Counted from the stretch's first letter, positions 55,127 to 63,049 are shown. The stretch is 64,000 bases of DNA from Methylobacterium isbiliense (GCF_022179325.1 NZ_BPQQ01000086.1:1-64000), one strand, 5' to 3'. A program made the numbers and translations. Notes: generated from the letters alone by a model not told the origin.

Positions 55127-56322
55127 GCTGCTGCCTCCCATAGCAGTACGCGATTGTTGCCGGTATCGGCGACGGCCATCAGGGCACCGCAGGCAGCGAC
55201 GGCAAAAGGCCAACAGAGGCTGTCGCGGGCGGCGAAGCGCCAGCGGTTGTCGCCCTTGTCACCGAATGCGTGCTGTCCCGCGAGCGCAGCGGCCGCGGCG
55301 TTCATGTCGAGCCCTTGGAGCCGAAATCCGATGAGGCGGGAGTTGGCGGTGTCTGCGCAGATCAGTGTTCCGTCAACGACTGCGAGGCCATAGGGCATCT
55401 GCAGAGAACTATCCGTCGGGTAATAGGACCCCTTGTTGTGGTCGTTTGCGTCGAACGTAGCCTGTCCGACGACAAAGCTGGCAGGTGCGCCGTCTGCATT
55501 GGGGAGACCGTTCCAGACCATGATGCGGCTATTGCCTGCATCCGCGACCAAGATCTTTCCGTCGACAACGGCGACAGCGTGCGGCCACCGCATGCCAATG
55601 GCACTGGCGCCGCTGCCGGCGTTGTCGTCTCTTAGTGCCATCCCGATCTGGCCCAGCACCAGATCGGCCGGTTGCCCACATCGGTCGGGAATCGAGTTCC
55701 AGACCAGGATGCGCCGGTTGCCGGTATCGGCAACGTACAGCTTACCATCGGCAATGGTCACGCCATAGCACCAGTTGAGCGTGTCCGGTCCGGCCCGGCC
55801 CAAGCCTCTATTAGGTTGCACCGAGGAAAAGCTGCTCTGCCCAAGTACGATGTCGGCCGGTTGATTGCTCTGCTCGGGCATCGTGCGCCAGATCAGGACC
55901 CGATGATTCCAGGCGTCGGCGATTGCCAGCCTGCGTCCATCCGTTGCCAGGCCGGTTGGCATGTTTAACGTTGCAGCGTTCGCATCGCCGCGCGCATTGC
56001 GCCCTTCAGTTGAGAAATTCGGCTGGCCGATGAGGAGATCGGCCGGTTGATTGTCTTCCGTAGGAACCGTGCGCCACCCGAGGAGACGGTGGTGACCGGT
56101 GTCGGCGACAAAGAATGGACCGTCCTTCCCAGTAAAGCAGACGCCCCGCGGTCCAAACATGGTCGAGCGGCCCGGCGCCAAGGGCACTGGCAGTCCGTCC
56201 TTCCCAACTTGCTCGCCGAGTATGACACGGGCCCCTCTGGGCTCAAGGAGCGGATCAGTGCGTTCCTTCCCGAGCTCGGGAACGGGAGATCGGAGGCTTG
56301 GCCGCAGCAAGACGTTCATCAT
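55123..56322 (-). CDS. NHL-repeat protein of the hydrogenase cluster
   Basis: A 399-aa protein from ATG 56322, overlapping the stop of the NifU-Rieske gene. It is built of about six NHL-type repeats of some 55 residues; typical units are FVADTGHHRLLGWRTVPTED, LAIADAWNHRVLIWRTMPEQ, LYVADTGNRRILVWNSIPDR, ILVADAGNSRIMVWNGLPNA, LICADTANSRLIGFRLQG and MAVADTGNNRVLLWE, each followed in the first ones by NQPADxxxGQ. This would fold as a six-blade beta-propeller. No signal peptide. The place in the operon suggests a scaffold in assembly of or electron transfer from the hydrogenase; no direct evidence. Confidence 0.85.
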   Translation of the reverse strand: MMNVLLRPSLRSPVPELGKERTDPLLEPRGARVILGEQVGKDGLPVPLAPGRSTMFGPRGVCFTGKDGPFFVADTGHHRLLGWRTVPTEDNQPADLLIGQPNFSTEGRNARGDANAATLNMPTGLATDGRRLAIADAWNHRVLIWRTMPEQSNQPADIVLGQSSFSSVQPNRGLGRAGPDTLNWCYGVTIADGKLYVADTGNRRILVWNSIPDRCGQPADLVLGQIGMALRDDNAGSGASAIGMRWPHAVAVVDGKILVADAGNSRIMVWNGLPNADGAPASFVVGQATFDANDHNKGSYYPTDSSLQMPYGLAVVDGTLICADTANSRLIGFRLQGLDMNAAAAALAGQHAFGDKGDNRWRFAARDSLCWPFAVAACGALMAVADTGNNRVLLWEAAA

Positions 56323-57191
56323 GTCGCGAGCCTTACTTCGACGCGGTTGCCGACGACCTTGACGCCATGGGATTGAAGCTGAACTTCCGGCGCGGTCAGG
56401 CATTCGCCAGTCGCGAGGTCGTACTGAAAACCGTGCCAAGGGCAGGTGATGATGCCGTTCTCAACAATGCCGCCGTCGATCTCCAGGCCGAGATGGGCAC
56501 AAGCATTCTGGAAACATGACACGATCGCGCCCTGCCGCGAGAGAATGACGCTCTCTCCGCCGACCGTCCTGGTGCTGATGCCACCTTGAGGGATCTCGTC
56601 GAGCCGGCAGACGAGGTGCCAGCCATCGACGGAGCCAAGGGCAAAGGGGCTAATAAAACGCACGCTGTCCTTCTGCGCACCACTACAAGCCCCCTTCACC
56701 TGGAGAATCTCGGTGATCTCCGGACAAGCTTCCTCGATTGCTTTCTTGACGCCGGCGTGAAAGGTCAGCGCGGACGCCGGACATCCATCACACGCGCCTG
56801 TGAAGCGCACCTCGATCGCGGGGGGAGTAACGGAGACGAGCTCCACGTCGCCGCCATGCGCAGCCAGCATCGGCCGAACGGAATCGAGAGCGGTCTCGAC
56901 GCGCTCGCTGAGGCTGGGCTTCAGGATATTGTGGTGACGCAAGACGGCGTAGACGATCTCGTCCGCCACGGCCTGTTTCATGGTTTCGAGTGCAGCCGGG
57001 TCAGACTTCAAGGAGCGCACCAAGCGCCGAAACGCCTCGGCCTGCAGATCCTCAATGGCTCGCCGGTAAGCTTCGACGGCACTGCGTTGTGTCTCATCCC
57101 ACGCGGCGAAGATCGCTTCCAGCCGATCAATATCGCCGATGTAGCCGGTGAGCGTTTCGCGATGCATTGGGGCGAGATCAATGGCGTTCAT
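56319..57191 (-). CDS. NifU C-terminal domain fused to a Rieske [2Fe-2S] domain (HhyE-like)
   Basis: A 290-aa protein from ATG 57191 (MNAIDLAPMHRETLTGYIGD). N-terminal helical part to about residue 90; Nfu-type domain at about 90-165 (ALDSVRPMLAAHGGDVELVS, RFTGACDGCPASALTFHAGV with the CxxC); Rieske domain at about 185-290 with CAHLGLEIDGGI (C-x-H) and TCPWHGFQYDLATGECLT (C-x2-H). Rieske proteins encoded with mycobacterial high-affinity hydrogenases (HucE, HhyE) have been proposed to carry electrons to the quinone pool; this fits that role. Coupled by overlap to the NHL gene. Confidence 0.9.
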   Translation of the reverse strand: MNAIDLAPMHRETLTGYIGDIDRLEAIFAAWDETQRSAVEAYRRAIEDLQAEAFRRLVRSLKSDPAALETMKQAVADEIVYAVLRHHNILKPSLSERVETALDSVRPMLAAHGGDVELVSVTPPAIEVRFTGACDGCPASALTFHAGVKKAIEEACPEITEILQVKGACSGAQKDSVRFISPFALGSVDGWHLVCRLDEIPQGGISTRTVGGESVILSRQGAIVSCFQNACAHLGLEIDGGIVENGIITCPWHGFQYDLATGECLTAPEVQLQSHGVKVVGNRVEVRLAT

Positions 57192-57204
57192 ACCGGCATT
57201 ATCC

Positions 57205-57429
57205 TCAACGGTAGCGCAGATCTTTGAAGAGGTAGGGCTGCAGCGCGCCGCCAATGAACCCGGCCGCGGCCGCCGCGACCGCTAGCGACAGACCGAGCTT
57301 GCCGATAACAACAAGGATCACAGCGGTCGCGACCGCGCCGATCGCCGTCTGCCGGTAGACTTTGCCCGGTTCGGCGAACAGCCTCCCCTGGAAAAAGAGC
57401 GTCATCGAGCTTCGTACCATCTCAAACAT
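57205..57429 (-). CDS. Small membrane protein of the hydrogenase cluster (1)
   Basis: A 74-aa protein (MFEMVRSSMTLFFQGRLFAE) with one long or two short hydrophobic helices at about residues 28-66 (AIGAVATAVILVVIGKLGLS, LAVAAAAAGFIGGALQPYLF) and a basic end KDLRYR. It has AGGTGG upstream and sits 9 bp after the other small membrane gene. Family not recognised; it may anchor the complex to the membrane. Confidence 0.7.
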   Translation of the reverse strand: MFEMVRSSMTLFFQGRLFAEPGKVYRQTAIGAVATAVILVVIGKLGLSLAVAAAAAGFIGGALQPYLFKDLRYR

Positions 57430-57438
57430 CGGTCCACC

Positions 57439-57651
57439 TCACGAGATCAGAACCAGCGCAGCAAGGCCGACAACCAGACCCGCGACAGCCCCCACTGGCC
57501 CGTAGAAGCTGCCCATCATCGCGGCTAGGCTATTGCCCATGTGCTTGCCGCCAACCAGAACGCCGCCGACCGCGCCGCCAGCGATTGACGCGATCACGCC
57601 AATCGCGAACGCGATTATTGCGCTGATTGCTATGGATTCGACTCCCGACAT
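57439..57651 (-). CDS. Small membrane protein of the hydrogenase cluster (2)
   Basis: A 70-aa protein from ATG 57651, preceded by AAGGAGG. Two glycine-rich transmembrane helices: IAISAIIAFAIGVIASIAGG and GPVGAVAGLVVGLAALVLIS, linked by GGKHMGNSLAAMMGSF. GxxxG-type spacing (GGAVGGVLVGG) suggests helix packing or oligomers. Unknown family; likely part of the membrane attachment of the hydrogenase. Confidence 0.7.
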   Translation of the reverse strand: MSGVESIAISAIIAFAIGVIASIAGGAVGGVLVGGKHMGNSLAAMMGSFYGPVGAVAGLVVGLAALVLIS

Positions 57652-57672
57652 GTATCCCAAGCCTCCTTCACT

Positions 57673-58701
57673 TCAGTTGAATTGCGTACTCTCCGCGGCA
57701 CTCCGTCCGCTTCCGTTGCTGGGCGGCGCCGAAAGCAGCTCCCGGTCGATCTGGTCACATGCTTCGGCTACGACGCGGGCCTTTTCGGTCTCCCCACTGC
57801 GGCTGAAGATTTCTCTGGCCTGGCGGTAATAGTCCCGGGCGGCAATCAGGTTGGCACGGTTACCCTGTTCGAGGTGTTCAGGGTCATCGGGCAGGTTCCA
57901 CAGGCAGTTCGCCTTGTTGGCGATCGTGTTGGCGTATTCCAACGGCATCGTCGCACTGGTGCGGACCTTCAGCGCCTCGTCGTAGGCCTCGAGCGCTCGC
58001 AGATTGTTCTCTACCGTATGACTGGATGAAGCGTATTGGAGGGCGTTTCCGAGATTGTTCTGCAGCATCGCGTATTCGGCGGGATGATCGACGAGATTGA
58101 CCGTCCGGAGCCCCTCCTCGAAGGCCTGAACCGCCAACGCTTCACGCATTTTGGCGCGGCTGTCAGTAAAGGGCATCGAGAGGAATGCCGTCGCGAGATT
58201 GTTTTGGAGGATCGCGAACTCTTTCGGAAACCGATCCTTGTCGAAGGTTCGCAGCGCGCGTTGGTAGGCAGCGATCGCATCAGTGATCCTGGCGCGATTC
58301 TGACCTGCCAAGGTCTGGAGTGCGAGACCGAGATTCATCTCGGTCTCTGCCACCTCTTCAGGACTACCCGAATCCTTTAGAGCGGGAAGGGATTCAGCAA
58401 AGGCTTCCCGCGCGGCCAGAAGAGGCTCCGCACCTTCGCCCGGCAACGCCAGGAGCGCCGTGCCCTTGCGCGCGGTGATGCGCGCGATCAGCAATCGCTG
58501 ATCCTTGGGACATTTCGCAAGCGCGCGATCATAGAGGTCGATCGCAGCTTCAATCTGGCCAGCATTCTTGGGACGATGCTGGAGACCGACAGCGATCTCC
58601 ATCAGCATTTCGGCGCGCTCGGCGGGGCCCGTCGCCTCATCTTCGGCAGCCGCAATTGCGGCGCGCAACTCATCGTCTATGCGGCCACGTTCCTGGCGCA
58701 T
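57673..58701 (-). CDS. TPR-like helical repeat protein of the hydrogenase cluster
   Basis: A 342-aa protein from ATG 58701 (MRQERGRIDDELRAAIAAAE), with GGGAGGAAC as ribosome site. All-helical repeats of TPR character: AAIDLYDRALAKCPKDQRLL, EMNLGLALQTLAGQNRARIT, DAIAAYQRALRTFDKDRFPK, EFAILQNNLATAFLSMPFTD, EYAMLQNNLGNALQYASSSH, ALEAYDEALKVRTSATMPLE and AARDYYRQAREIFSRSGETE. The repeats include pairs with LQNNL. Probably a protein-protein scaffold for hydrogenase assembly. No signal peptide. Confidence 0.82.
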   Translation of the reverse strand: MRQERGRIDDELRAAIAAAEDEATGPAERAEMLMEIAVGLQHRPKNAGQIEAAIDLYDRALAKCPKDQRLLIARITARKGTALLALPGEGAEPLLAAREAFAESLPALKDSGSPEEVAETEMNLGLALQTLAGQNRARITDAIAAYQRALRTFDKDRFPKEFAILQNNLATAFLSMPFTDSRAKMREALAVQAFEEGLRTVNLVDHPAEYAMLQNNLGNALQYASSSHTVENNLRALEAYDEALKVRTSATMPLEYANTIANKANCLWNLPDDPEHLEQGNRANLIAARDYYRQAREIFSRSGETEKARVVAEACDQIDRELLSAPPSNGSGRSAAESTQFN

Positions 58702-58820
58702 CGTTCCTCCCTTGACCCTTCTTGAGGCGCTTCTCGCAGGTCGCCTCTTGGACTGATTTGACACATTAGAGGGAAGCCACGTTGGCTGTCAAGAACGCTT
58801 CCTATCTGCAAACTTAATTG

Positions 58821-59129
58821 TCAATGTATCGATACGACGAGGGCAGCCCGATTGTCATCCCAATGCGCGGCGAACTCGCCGTTGACGTCATCGCCAAGGC
58901 CATGACTGTGAAAGAACTCCGGGGCGAAGACGACGCGATCTCCGGCAGCGTTGCGACGCTTGAGCAGATACCCGCCGGCTGCAGCGTGGCGGACGGGAAG
59001 CACGATGACATCGTCGTCAGGACGCAGCAGCACGACCGCTTCGACCCCAGCGAAGTAGCGATCGCAGACGACTGCCGACATGTAGAGCCCACCACCACGA
59101 ATGCGTATGGTGACGGGTTCGGCGCTCAT
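58821..59129 (-). CDS. Unknown 102-aa protein of the hydrogenase cluster
   Basis: MSAEPVTIRIRGGGLYMSAV, followed by CDRYFAGVEAVVLLRPDDDV, IVLPVRHAAAGGYLLKRRNA, AGDRVVFAPEFFHSHGLGDD and VNGEFAAHWDDNRAALVVSI. It looks beta-rich with two HxxG-like histidines (FFHSHG) but has no family I can name. ATG 59129 overlaps the endopeptidase stop (ATGA), so it is translated with it. About 120 bp separate it from the TPR gene. Confidence 0.7.
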   Translation of the reverse strand: MSAEPVTIRIRGGGLYMSAVVCDRYFAGVEAVVLLRPDDDVIVLPVRHAAAGGYLLKRRNAAGDRVVFAPEFFHSHGLGDDVNGEFAAHWDDNRAALVVSIH

Positions 59130-59602
59130 GTGTGTGTCTTCGTTGATCGGCGTTGTACCATTTCCTCGACACGTGCGGCGACCTTCGCCGCGGCGGCCGA
59201 AGCGGCCTCAGACAAGCCGACGCCAAAGCCAAGGGCTCCGGCCTCAATCAGGAACACCGTCACATCCGTGGGAAACGCGTCGCGGAAGATCTGCCGGCCG
59301 GCGTGAAGGGCGGCATCCCAGCGGAAGTCGTGCAGATTGAGGCCGGGCGAGTAAGGTCGCTCGAGTTCGGCGCCCGGCACCTCGTAGACCGCTCCCGGTT
59401 CGACTCCGGTCCGGGCTGCGTCGATCACAATCAGCGACGTGCAGCCACGCGCCGCAAACATCACCGACATGCCGTCGGTACCGGCATCGAAAAGTTTGAC
59501 CTGCTCATTCGCAAGGCGGCGGGTCTTCAGGTGCCGGATGACCTCTATGCCGACCCCGTCGTCCTGTCGGTTGAGATTCCCACACCCGATGATGGCAATC
59601 AT
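59126..59602 (-). CDS. Hydrogenase maturation endopeptidase for the group 1h large subunit
   Basis: A 158-aa protein from ATG 59602: IIGCGNLNRQDDGVGIEVIR contains the GxGN and DDGxG motifs with the metal-binding Asp; LIVIDAARTGVEPGAVYEV has the second conserved Asp; the His is in GLNLHDFRWDAAL. It is a different enzyme from HoxW and lies close to hhyL, so it should process HhyL after nickel insertion. Coupled to the 102-aa gene. Confidence 0.92.
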   Translation of the reverse strand: MIAIIGCGNLNRQDDGVGIEVIRHLKTRRLANEQVKLFDAGTDGMSVMFAARGCTSLIVIDAARTGVEPGAVYEVPGAELERPYSPGLNLHDFRWDAALHAGRQIFRDAFPTDVTVFLIEAGALGFGVGLSEAASAAAAKVAARVEEMVQRRSTKTHT

Positions 59603-59606
59603 GCCA

Positions 59607-59936
59607 TCAGATCCGCCAAAGTCGGCATGACCATTCCGGCTCAACAGGAAGCGCAAGCTCGGGCAGCTCGCAAAAACGCCGATGGACGAGAAAGTACATG
59701 CACGTTTCACAGCTTTGCTCGATTTCGCCGGCTTCGACGGCATGGAGCGTGAACCCGCCGATCACCAGCTTGGCGCGGAGATCGCCCGCTGCGGGACGGA
59801 GCCGTGCTGTCACCTCCAGAACACGCTCATGAGTGTCCGCACGAGGGAAGACCTCGGTCTTCAGTCCCTCCGTCAAGTACGCGCGGATGTCTTCGCGCGT
59901 TTCTGCCTCATCCTGCGCGTTCGCTAACGCTGACAT
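59607..59936 (-). CDS. HiPIP-like four-cysteine small protein (second paralogue)
   Basis: A 109-aa protein from ATG 59936 (GGAGG 6 bp before it). N-terminal helical part, a middle RAKLVIGGFTLHAVEAGEIE, then the C-terminal cysteine module SCETCMYFLVHRRFCELPEL followed by ALPVEPEWSCRLWRI. The spacing C-x2-C-x9-C and a last Cys directly before xxW resembles the ligand pattern of high-potential iron-sulfur proteins. It is a paralogue of the protein at 59982. It may carry a [4Fe-4S] cluster and take electrons from HhyLS; not proved. Confidence 0.75.
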   Translation of the reverse strand: MSALANAQDEAETREDIRAYLTEGLKTEVFPRADTHERVLEVTARLRPAAGDLRAKLVIGGFTLHAVEAGEIEQSCETCMYFLVHRRFCELPELALPVEPEWSCRLWRI

Positions 59937-59981
59937 TTTTGCCTCCGGGCGGGGCCGCATTTGCGATCGTCTACGGCAGCC

Positions 59982-60296
59982 TCAGATACGCCACAGCCGG
60001 CACCACCAGTTTGGATCGACCGGAACCGACAGCTCCGGCAGATCGCACCACTGACGATGCACGAGATAATACATGCATTCCAGGCAACGTTGCTGATCGG
60101 GTCCATAGGGCTGGTCGATGAACCCGCCGATAACCATCTTGCCCTTCAGATCCTCCGGGTCGAGCTGCCGGAGTTCACCTAGGATCGCGGCGAATTCCTT
60201 GTCGGTTTCAGGGAATGGTTCGGTCTGCGTCTTGAGGCCGTTCTTCATCATAACGGCCATCTTGCGGAGCAGAGCTTGTTGTTCATCACTGTTCAT
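59982..60296 (-). CDS. HiPIP-like four-cysteine small protein (first paralogue)
   Basis: A 104-aa protein from ATG 60296 (MNSDEQQALLRKMAVMMKNG). The middle reads KGKMVIGGFIDQPYGPDQQR; the cysteine module is CLECMYYLVHRQWCDLPELS, followed by VPVDPNWWCRLWRI. All four cysteines and the PV-P-W-CRLWRI end are shared with the next gene. A WWC-x2-W end is close to the GWC-x2-W seen in HiPIPs. First gene after hhyL, separated from it by a strong stem-loop. Confidence 0.75.
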   Translation of the reverse strand: MNSDEQQALLRKMAVMMKNGLKTQTEPFPETDKEFAAILGELRQLDPEDLKGKMVIGGFIDQPYGPDQQRCLECMYYLVHRQWCDLPELSVPVDPNWWCRLWRI

Positions 60297-60325
60297 TGCC
60301 GTCGGCCCCGCCCAAGGTTGCACGG

Positions 60326-60360
60326 TTCCTGGATGCCCACCTGAAGCGGGCATCCAGGAA
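60326..60360. ncRNA. 13-bp perfect stem-loop between hhyL and the HiPIP-like gene
   Basis: TTCCTGGATGCCC at 60326-60338, loop ACCTGAAGC, GGGCATCCAGGAA at 60348-60360: a perfect 13-bp stem, without T-run. In the mRNA it follows hhyL and precedes the small Fe-S genes. It could stabilise the hhySL message or reduce downstream expression. A sequence of this kind can also be a dispersed extragenic palindrome of the genome. Confidence 0.5.
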
Positions 60361-60386
60361 TGACTGTGGCCCAAAAACGACTAGGA

Positions 60387-61985
60387 TCAAGCGGTACGGA
60401 AACGAGCAAGCTCTTTTCCGGTGCTCGCGTCGTGAGCGTGGACCGTGCAAACCAGGCAGGAATCATATGATCGACAGACGTGCCCGACTTCGACAGGATC
60501 GCTCGGATCGGCGATCGGTGTGCCCACGAGCGCTTGCTCGATCGGCCCAAGTTCGCCGCTGTCCGACCGCGGCCCAACGTTCCAGGTGGTCGGCGCAATG
60601 ATCTGATAGTTTTTGATCTTGCCGTTCTGCACCTCGATCCAGTGGCAGAGCGCGCCTCGGATCGCCTCAGTCGCTCCCCAGCCCTTACCGTCGCGCTCGG
60701 TCGGCTTGATGTACCAAGGGTCGTTCAAGCGGAACTCACGCAGGCAATGCTCGGCTTCACGGTAGAGCTTCACACCCTCGTGCATCCGCGCGAAATGGCG
60801 CAGAGCGACGCTCGCTCCGCCGAGCTTCTTGTACATGTCGAGCACCAGCGGATCGGTGTGCTGCCAGCCCTCTCCGTGATCACCGCCGGCGATCAACTGC
60901 CGCGCGAGCGGACCTGCTTCGAGCCGGCCATCCATCTCATGTCGAACCGCTGTCGACCAGGAATACTTCGCGTTATGGTCGGTCGGGTTCTTGCCCACCG
61001 GCTTGGTGACACGGTCGAACGGGTGGCGGCCGCTCGGCTCATCGTACCAGGCATGCATCACGTCCTCACGCGTGAAATTCTCGGCCATGACCTGGTGCTT
61101 GTCGGTTCCGCCAACAAAGACGCCGCTTTTCATGCGCACCGACGCTTGCCGCGATTCGATGGTTGGCTTGTTGTACTTGTCCTCATGCGGCAGGTACCCC
61201 CAAGAGACGAACTTGCCGTGCCCCCGGCCGTAAGTGTCTACGCCGATGTCCTGGCTCATCCGCCAGAACATCCCAAGATCGGAGTTTGCGTGCTCGGGCC
61301 TCTCGTCGATCCAAGCCATGAGGTCGTCATAGGAGCGGATCTCTTCATAGCGCTCGAGGGAGCAGCCAAGCCAGACCGGCTCCATCCAATTGCGACGGAA
61401 ATGCTCCAGGATCGACCAGGCACGGGTCACGTCGGTGAGCGTGGGCGCGCACATGACGCCGCCGGGCACCATGAAGCTCGAATGCGGCCACTGACCGCCG
61501 AGTAGCGCATAAATCTCGACCGGACGGCCCGAGATAGTCACGCCAATTTCATAGTTCGTCCCGGTGAACGGAGACCAGCGCTTGACCGCTTCCTCATAGT
61601 ATTTCGATCGGGAGTAGTTCTTATGCGTATAGTCGATCATGAAAAGACCATAGTGGTGGCGCGGCAAACTCTGCAAACTTTCCGCGATCTGACCGAGGTT
61701 GCGCGCCAAAATCGCGTTGCGTGGCACGTGGGTACCCCACGCCGTGTCGAGCGCCCACGCGGCGCACGTGAGGTGGGACGCGCCGCAGATGCCGCAGGCA
61801 CGCGGCGTGACCACAAGACCCGCTTGCGGGTCTTTGTCGCGCAAGATGACTTCGAAACCGCGAAAAAGCTCGGCTTGTGTCCATGCGTTGACGACAACGC
61901 CGTCTTGAATGTCGACGCGCACATCGAGGTCTCCCTCGACCCGGCCGACGGGTGAGATGTCAAGTGTTTGGACTGCTGCGGACAT
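60387..61985 (-). CDS. hhyL: HhyL, large subunit of group 1h-type [NiFe]-hydrogenase
   Basis: A 532-aa catalytic subunit. NiFe ligands: Cys64 and Cys67 in PRACGICGASH and Cys510 and Cys513 in DSCLVCTVH, where Ser replaces the Pro of the usual DPCxxC. The endopeptidase would remove AHDASTGKELARFRTA after His516. The motifs HLTCAAWALDTAWGTHVPRN and VPGGVMCAPTLTDVTRAWSI fit the actinobacterial-type (group 1h, formerly 5) high-affinity enzymes. Oxidises H2, feeding the respiratory chain; cytoplasmic face. Ribosome site GGGAGGAC precedes ATG 61985. Confidence 0.94.
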   Translation of the reverse strand: MSAAVQTLDISPVGRVEGDLDVRVDIQDGVVVNAWTQAELFRGFEVILRDKDPQAGLVVTPRACGICGASHLTCAAWALDTAWGTHVPRNAILARNLGQIAESLQSLPRHHYGLFMIDYTHKNYSRSKYYEEAVKRWSPFTGTNYEIGVTISGRPVEIYALLGGQWPHSSFMVPGGVMCAPTLTDVTRAWSILEHFRRNWMEPVWLGCSLERYEEIRSYDDLMAWIDERPEHANSDLGMFWRMSQDIGVDTYGRGHGKFVSWGYLPHEDKYNKPTIESRQASVRMKSGVFVGGTDKHQVMAENFTREDVMHAWYDEPSGRHPFDRVTKPVGKNPTDHNAKYSWSTAVRHEMDGRLEAGPLARQLIAGGDHGEGWQHTDPLVLDMYKKLGGASVALRHFARMHEGVKLYREAEHCLREFRLNDPWYIKPTERDGKGWGATEAIRGALCHWIEVQNGKIKNYQIIAPTTWNVGPRSDSGELGPIEQALVGTPIADPSDPVEVGHVCRSYDSCLVCTVHAHDASTGKELARFRTA

Positions 61986-62032
61986 GACTAACCGTCCTCC
62001 CTAAGTTCTTGATTTGTTGCGCAAAGTTATAC

Positions 62033-62995
62033 TCAGACGACGAAGATGTCCTGTTCAGCCCAGCGCGGAGAAGCGGCCTTGGCTGCAGCCGTGAGCTTGA
62101 TGTATCCCGTCTTGTCGACGCCAGCGGGCATGTCCTTGGGCACGCCCATCACCGTTTGTGTCTTGAATACTGTGCCAGGCGCAAGATCGAAGAACGGAAA
62201 CTCCGGCTCGGTGCAGCCCAGACACGGCATCCCGGCCCGCGTCTTAGACGACTGCCGATTCCATAGGATACGGTTACACGGAGAATGGGTCATCGGACCC
62301 CGACAGCCGAGATCGTAGAATAGGCACCCTTTGCGCTGCCCGAATTCGGTCGCCGAGACCTTGTAAGCGAAGTGCATATTGCGGGTGCAGCCGGTCTGGG
62401 TAAACGAAGTGAAGAAGGTTTTCGGACGCTGGAACTCGTCGAGCGCCAGGTCGCCGCCGCGCCCCGTGGCGACCGCGACCACGATCTGTGTGATCCAGTC
62501 GGGATGGGCAGGACAGCCCGGCACGTTGATGACAGGCAAGCCGGCCTTGGATTTGAAGTCCTTGCCGAGATAGCCACCATGGCTACGTTTAAGGAACTGC
62601 AGACCCTGACTGTCGGATGGATTGGGCGCCGTTGCAGGGATGCCGCCCCAGGTCGCGCAATCGCCGATTGCCACGACGAAGTTGGCCACCTTGCAGAGAT
62701 CGGTCACCCAGTCCCTCATTGGCCGGCCCGCGAAGCGGTTCCATTCTCCGGTCCCGTTGGGAGCGTTTACGACAGTTCCTTCGAACACGAAGATGTCGAG
62801 CGGAAGGGCGCCGGACGTCAGCGCCTTCAGCATCTTCTGCAAGTTCTCTCCAAGCTCCAGTCCAAGGGATGGGTGCCAGAGAATGTTGATGCCGAAATCG
62901 GTGACAAGGTCACAGGCGCTCGGCTCCTCGGCATTCAAGAAAGACATCGTGTTGCCGGAACACGCCCCGCCTTGGAGCCATAGAAGGTTCGCCAT
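62033..62995 (-). CDS. hhyS: HhyS, small subunit of group 1h-type [NiFe]-hydrogenase
   Basis: A 320-aa Fe-S subunit from ATG 62995; no twin-arginine signal. Proximal-cluster region: Cys12 in GGACSGNTMSF, where Asn15 takes the place of the second Cys of the usual CxxC; Cys113 in GDCATWGG; Cys161 in VPGCPAHPDW. This agrees with the three-Cys one-Asp proximal cluster known for oxygen-insensitive group 1h enzymes. Distal and medial ligands lie in TQTGCTRNMHFAYK, RKGCLFYDLGCRGP, SPCNRILWN and MPCLGCTEPEF. First gene of the operon, 43 bp or so after the predicted transcription start. Confidence 0.94.
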   Translation of the reverse strand: MANLLWLQGGACSGNTMSFLNAEEPSACDLVTDFGINILWHPSLGLELGENLQKMLKALTSGALPLDIFVFEGTVVNAPNGTGEWNRFAGRPMRDWVTDLCKVANFVVAIGDCATWGGIPATAPNPSDSQGLQFLKRSHGGYLGKDFKSKAGLPVINVPGCPAHPDWITQIVVAVATGRGGDLALDEFQRPKTFFTSFTQTGCTRNMHFAYKVSATEFGQRKGCLFYDLGCRGPMTHSPCNRILWNRQSSKTRAGMPCLGCTEPEFPFFDLAPGTVFKTQTVMGVPKDMPAGVDKTGYIKLTAAAKAASPRWAEQDIFVV

Positions 62996-63049
62996 TGGGT
63001 TTTTCCTCACCTAGAGATAGCCGCATTCTATGATGCGTACCCTCGCTAA

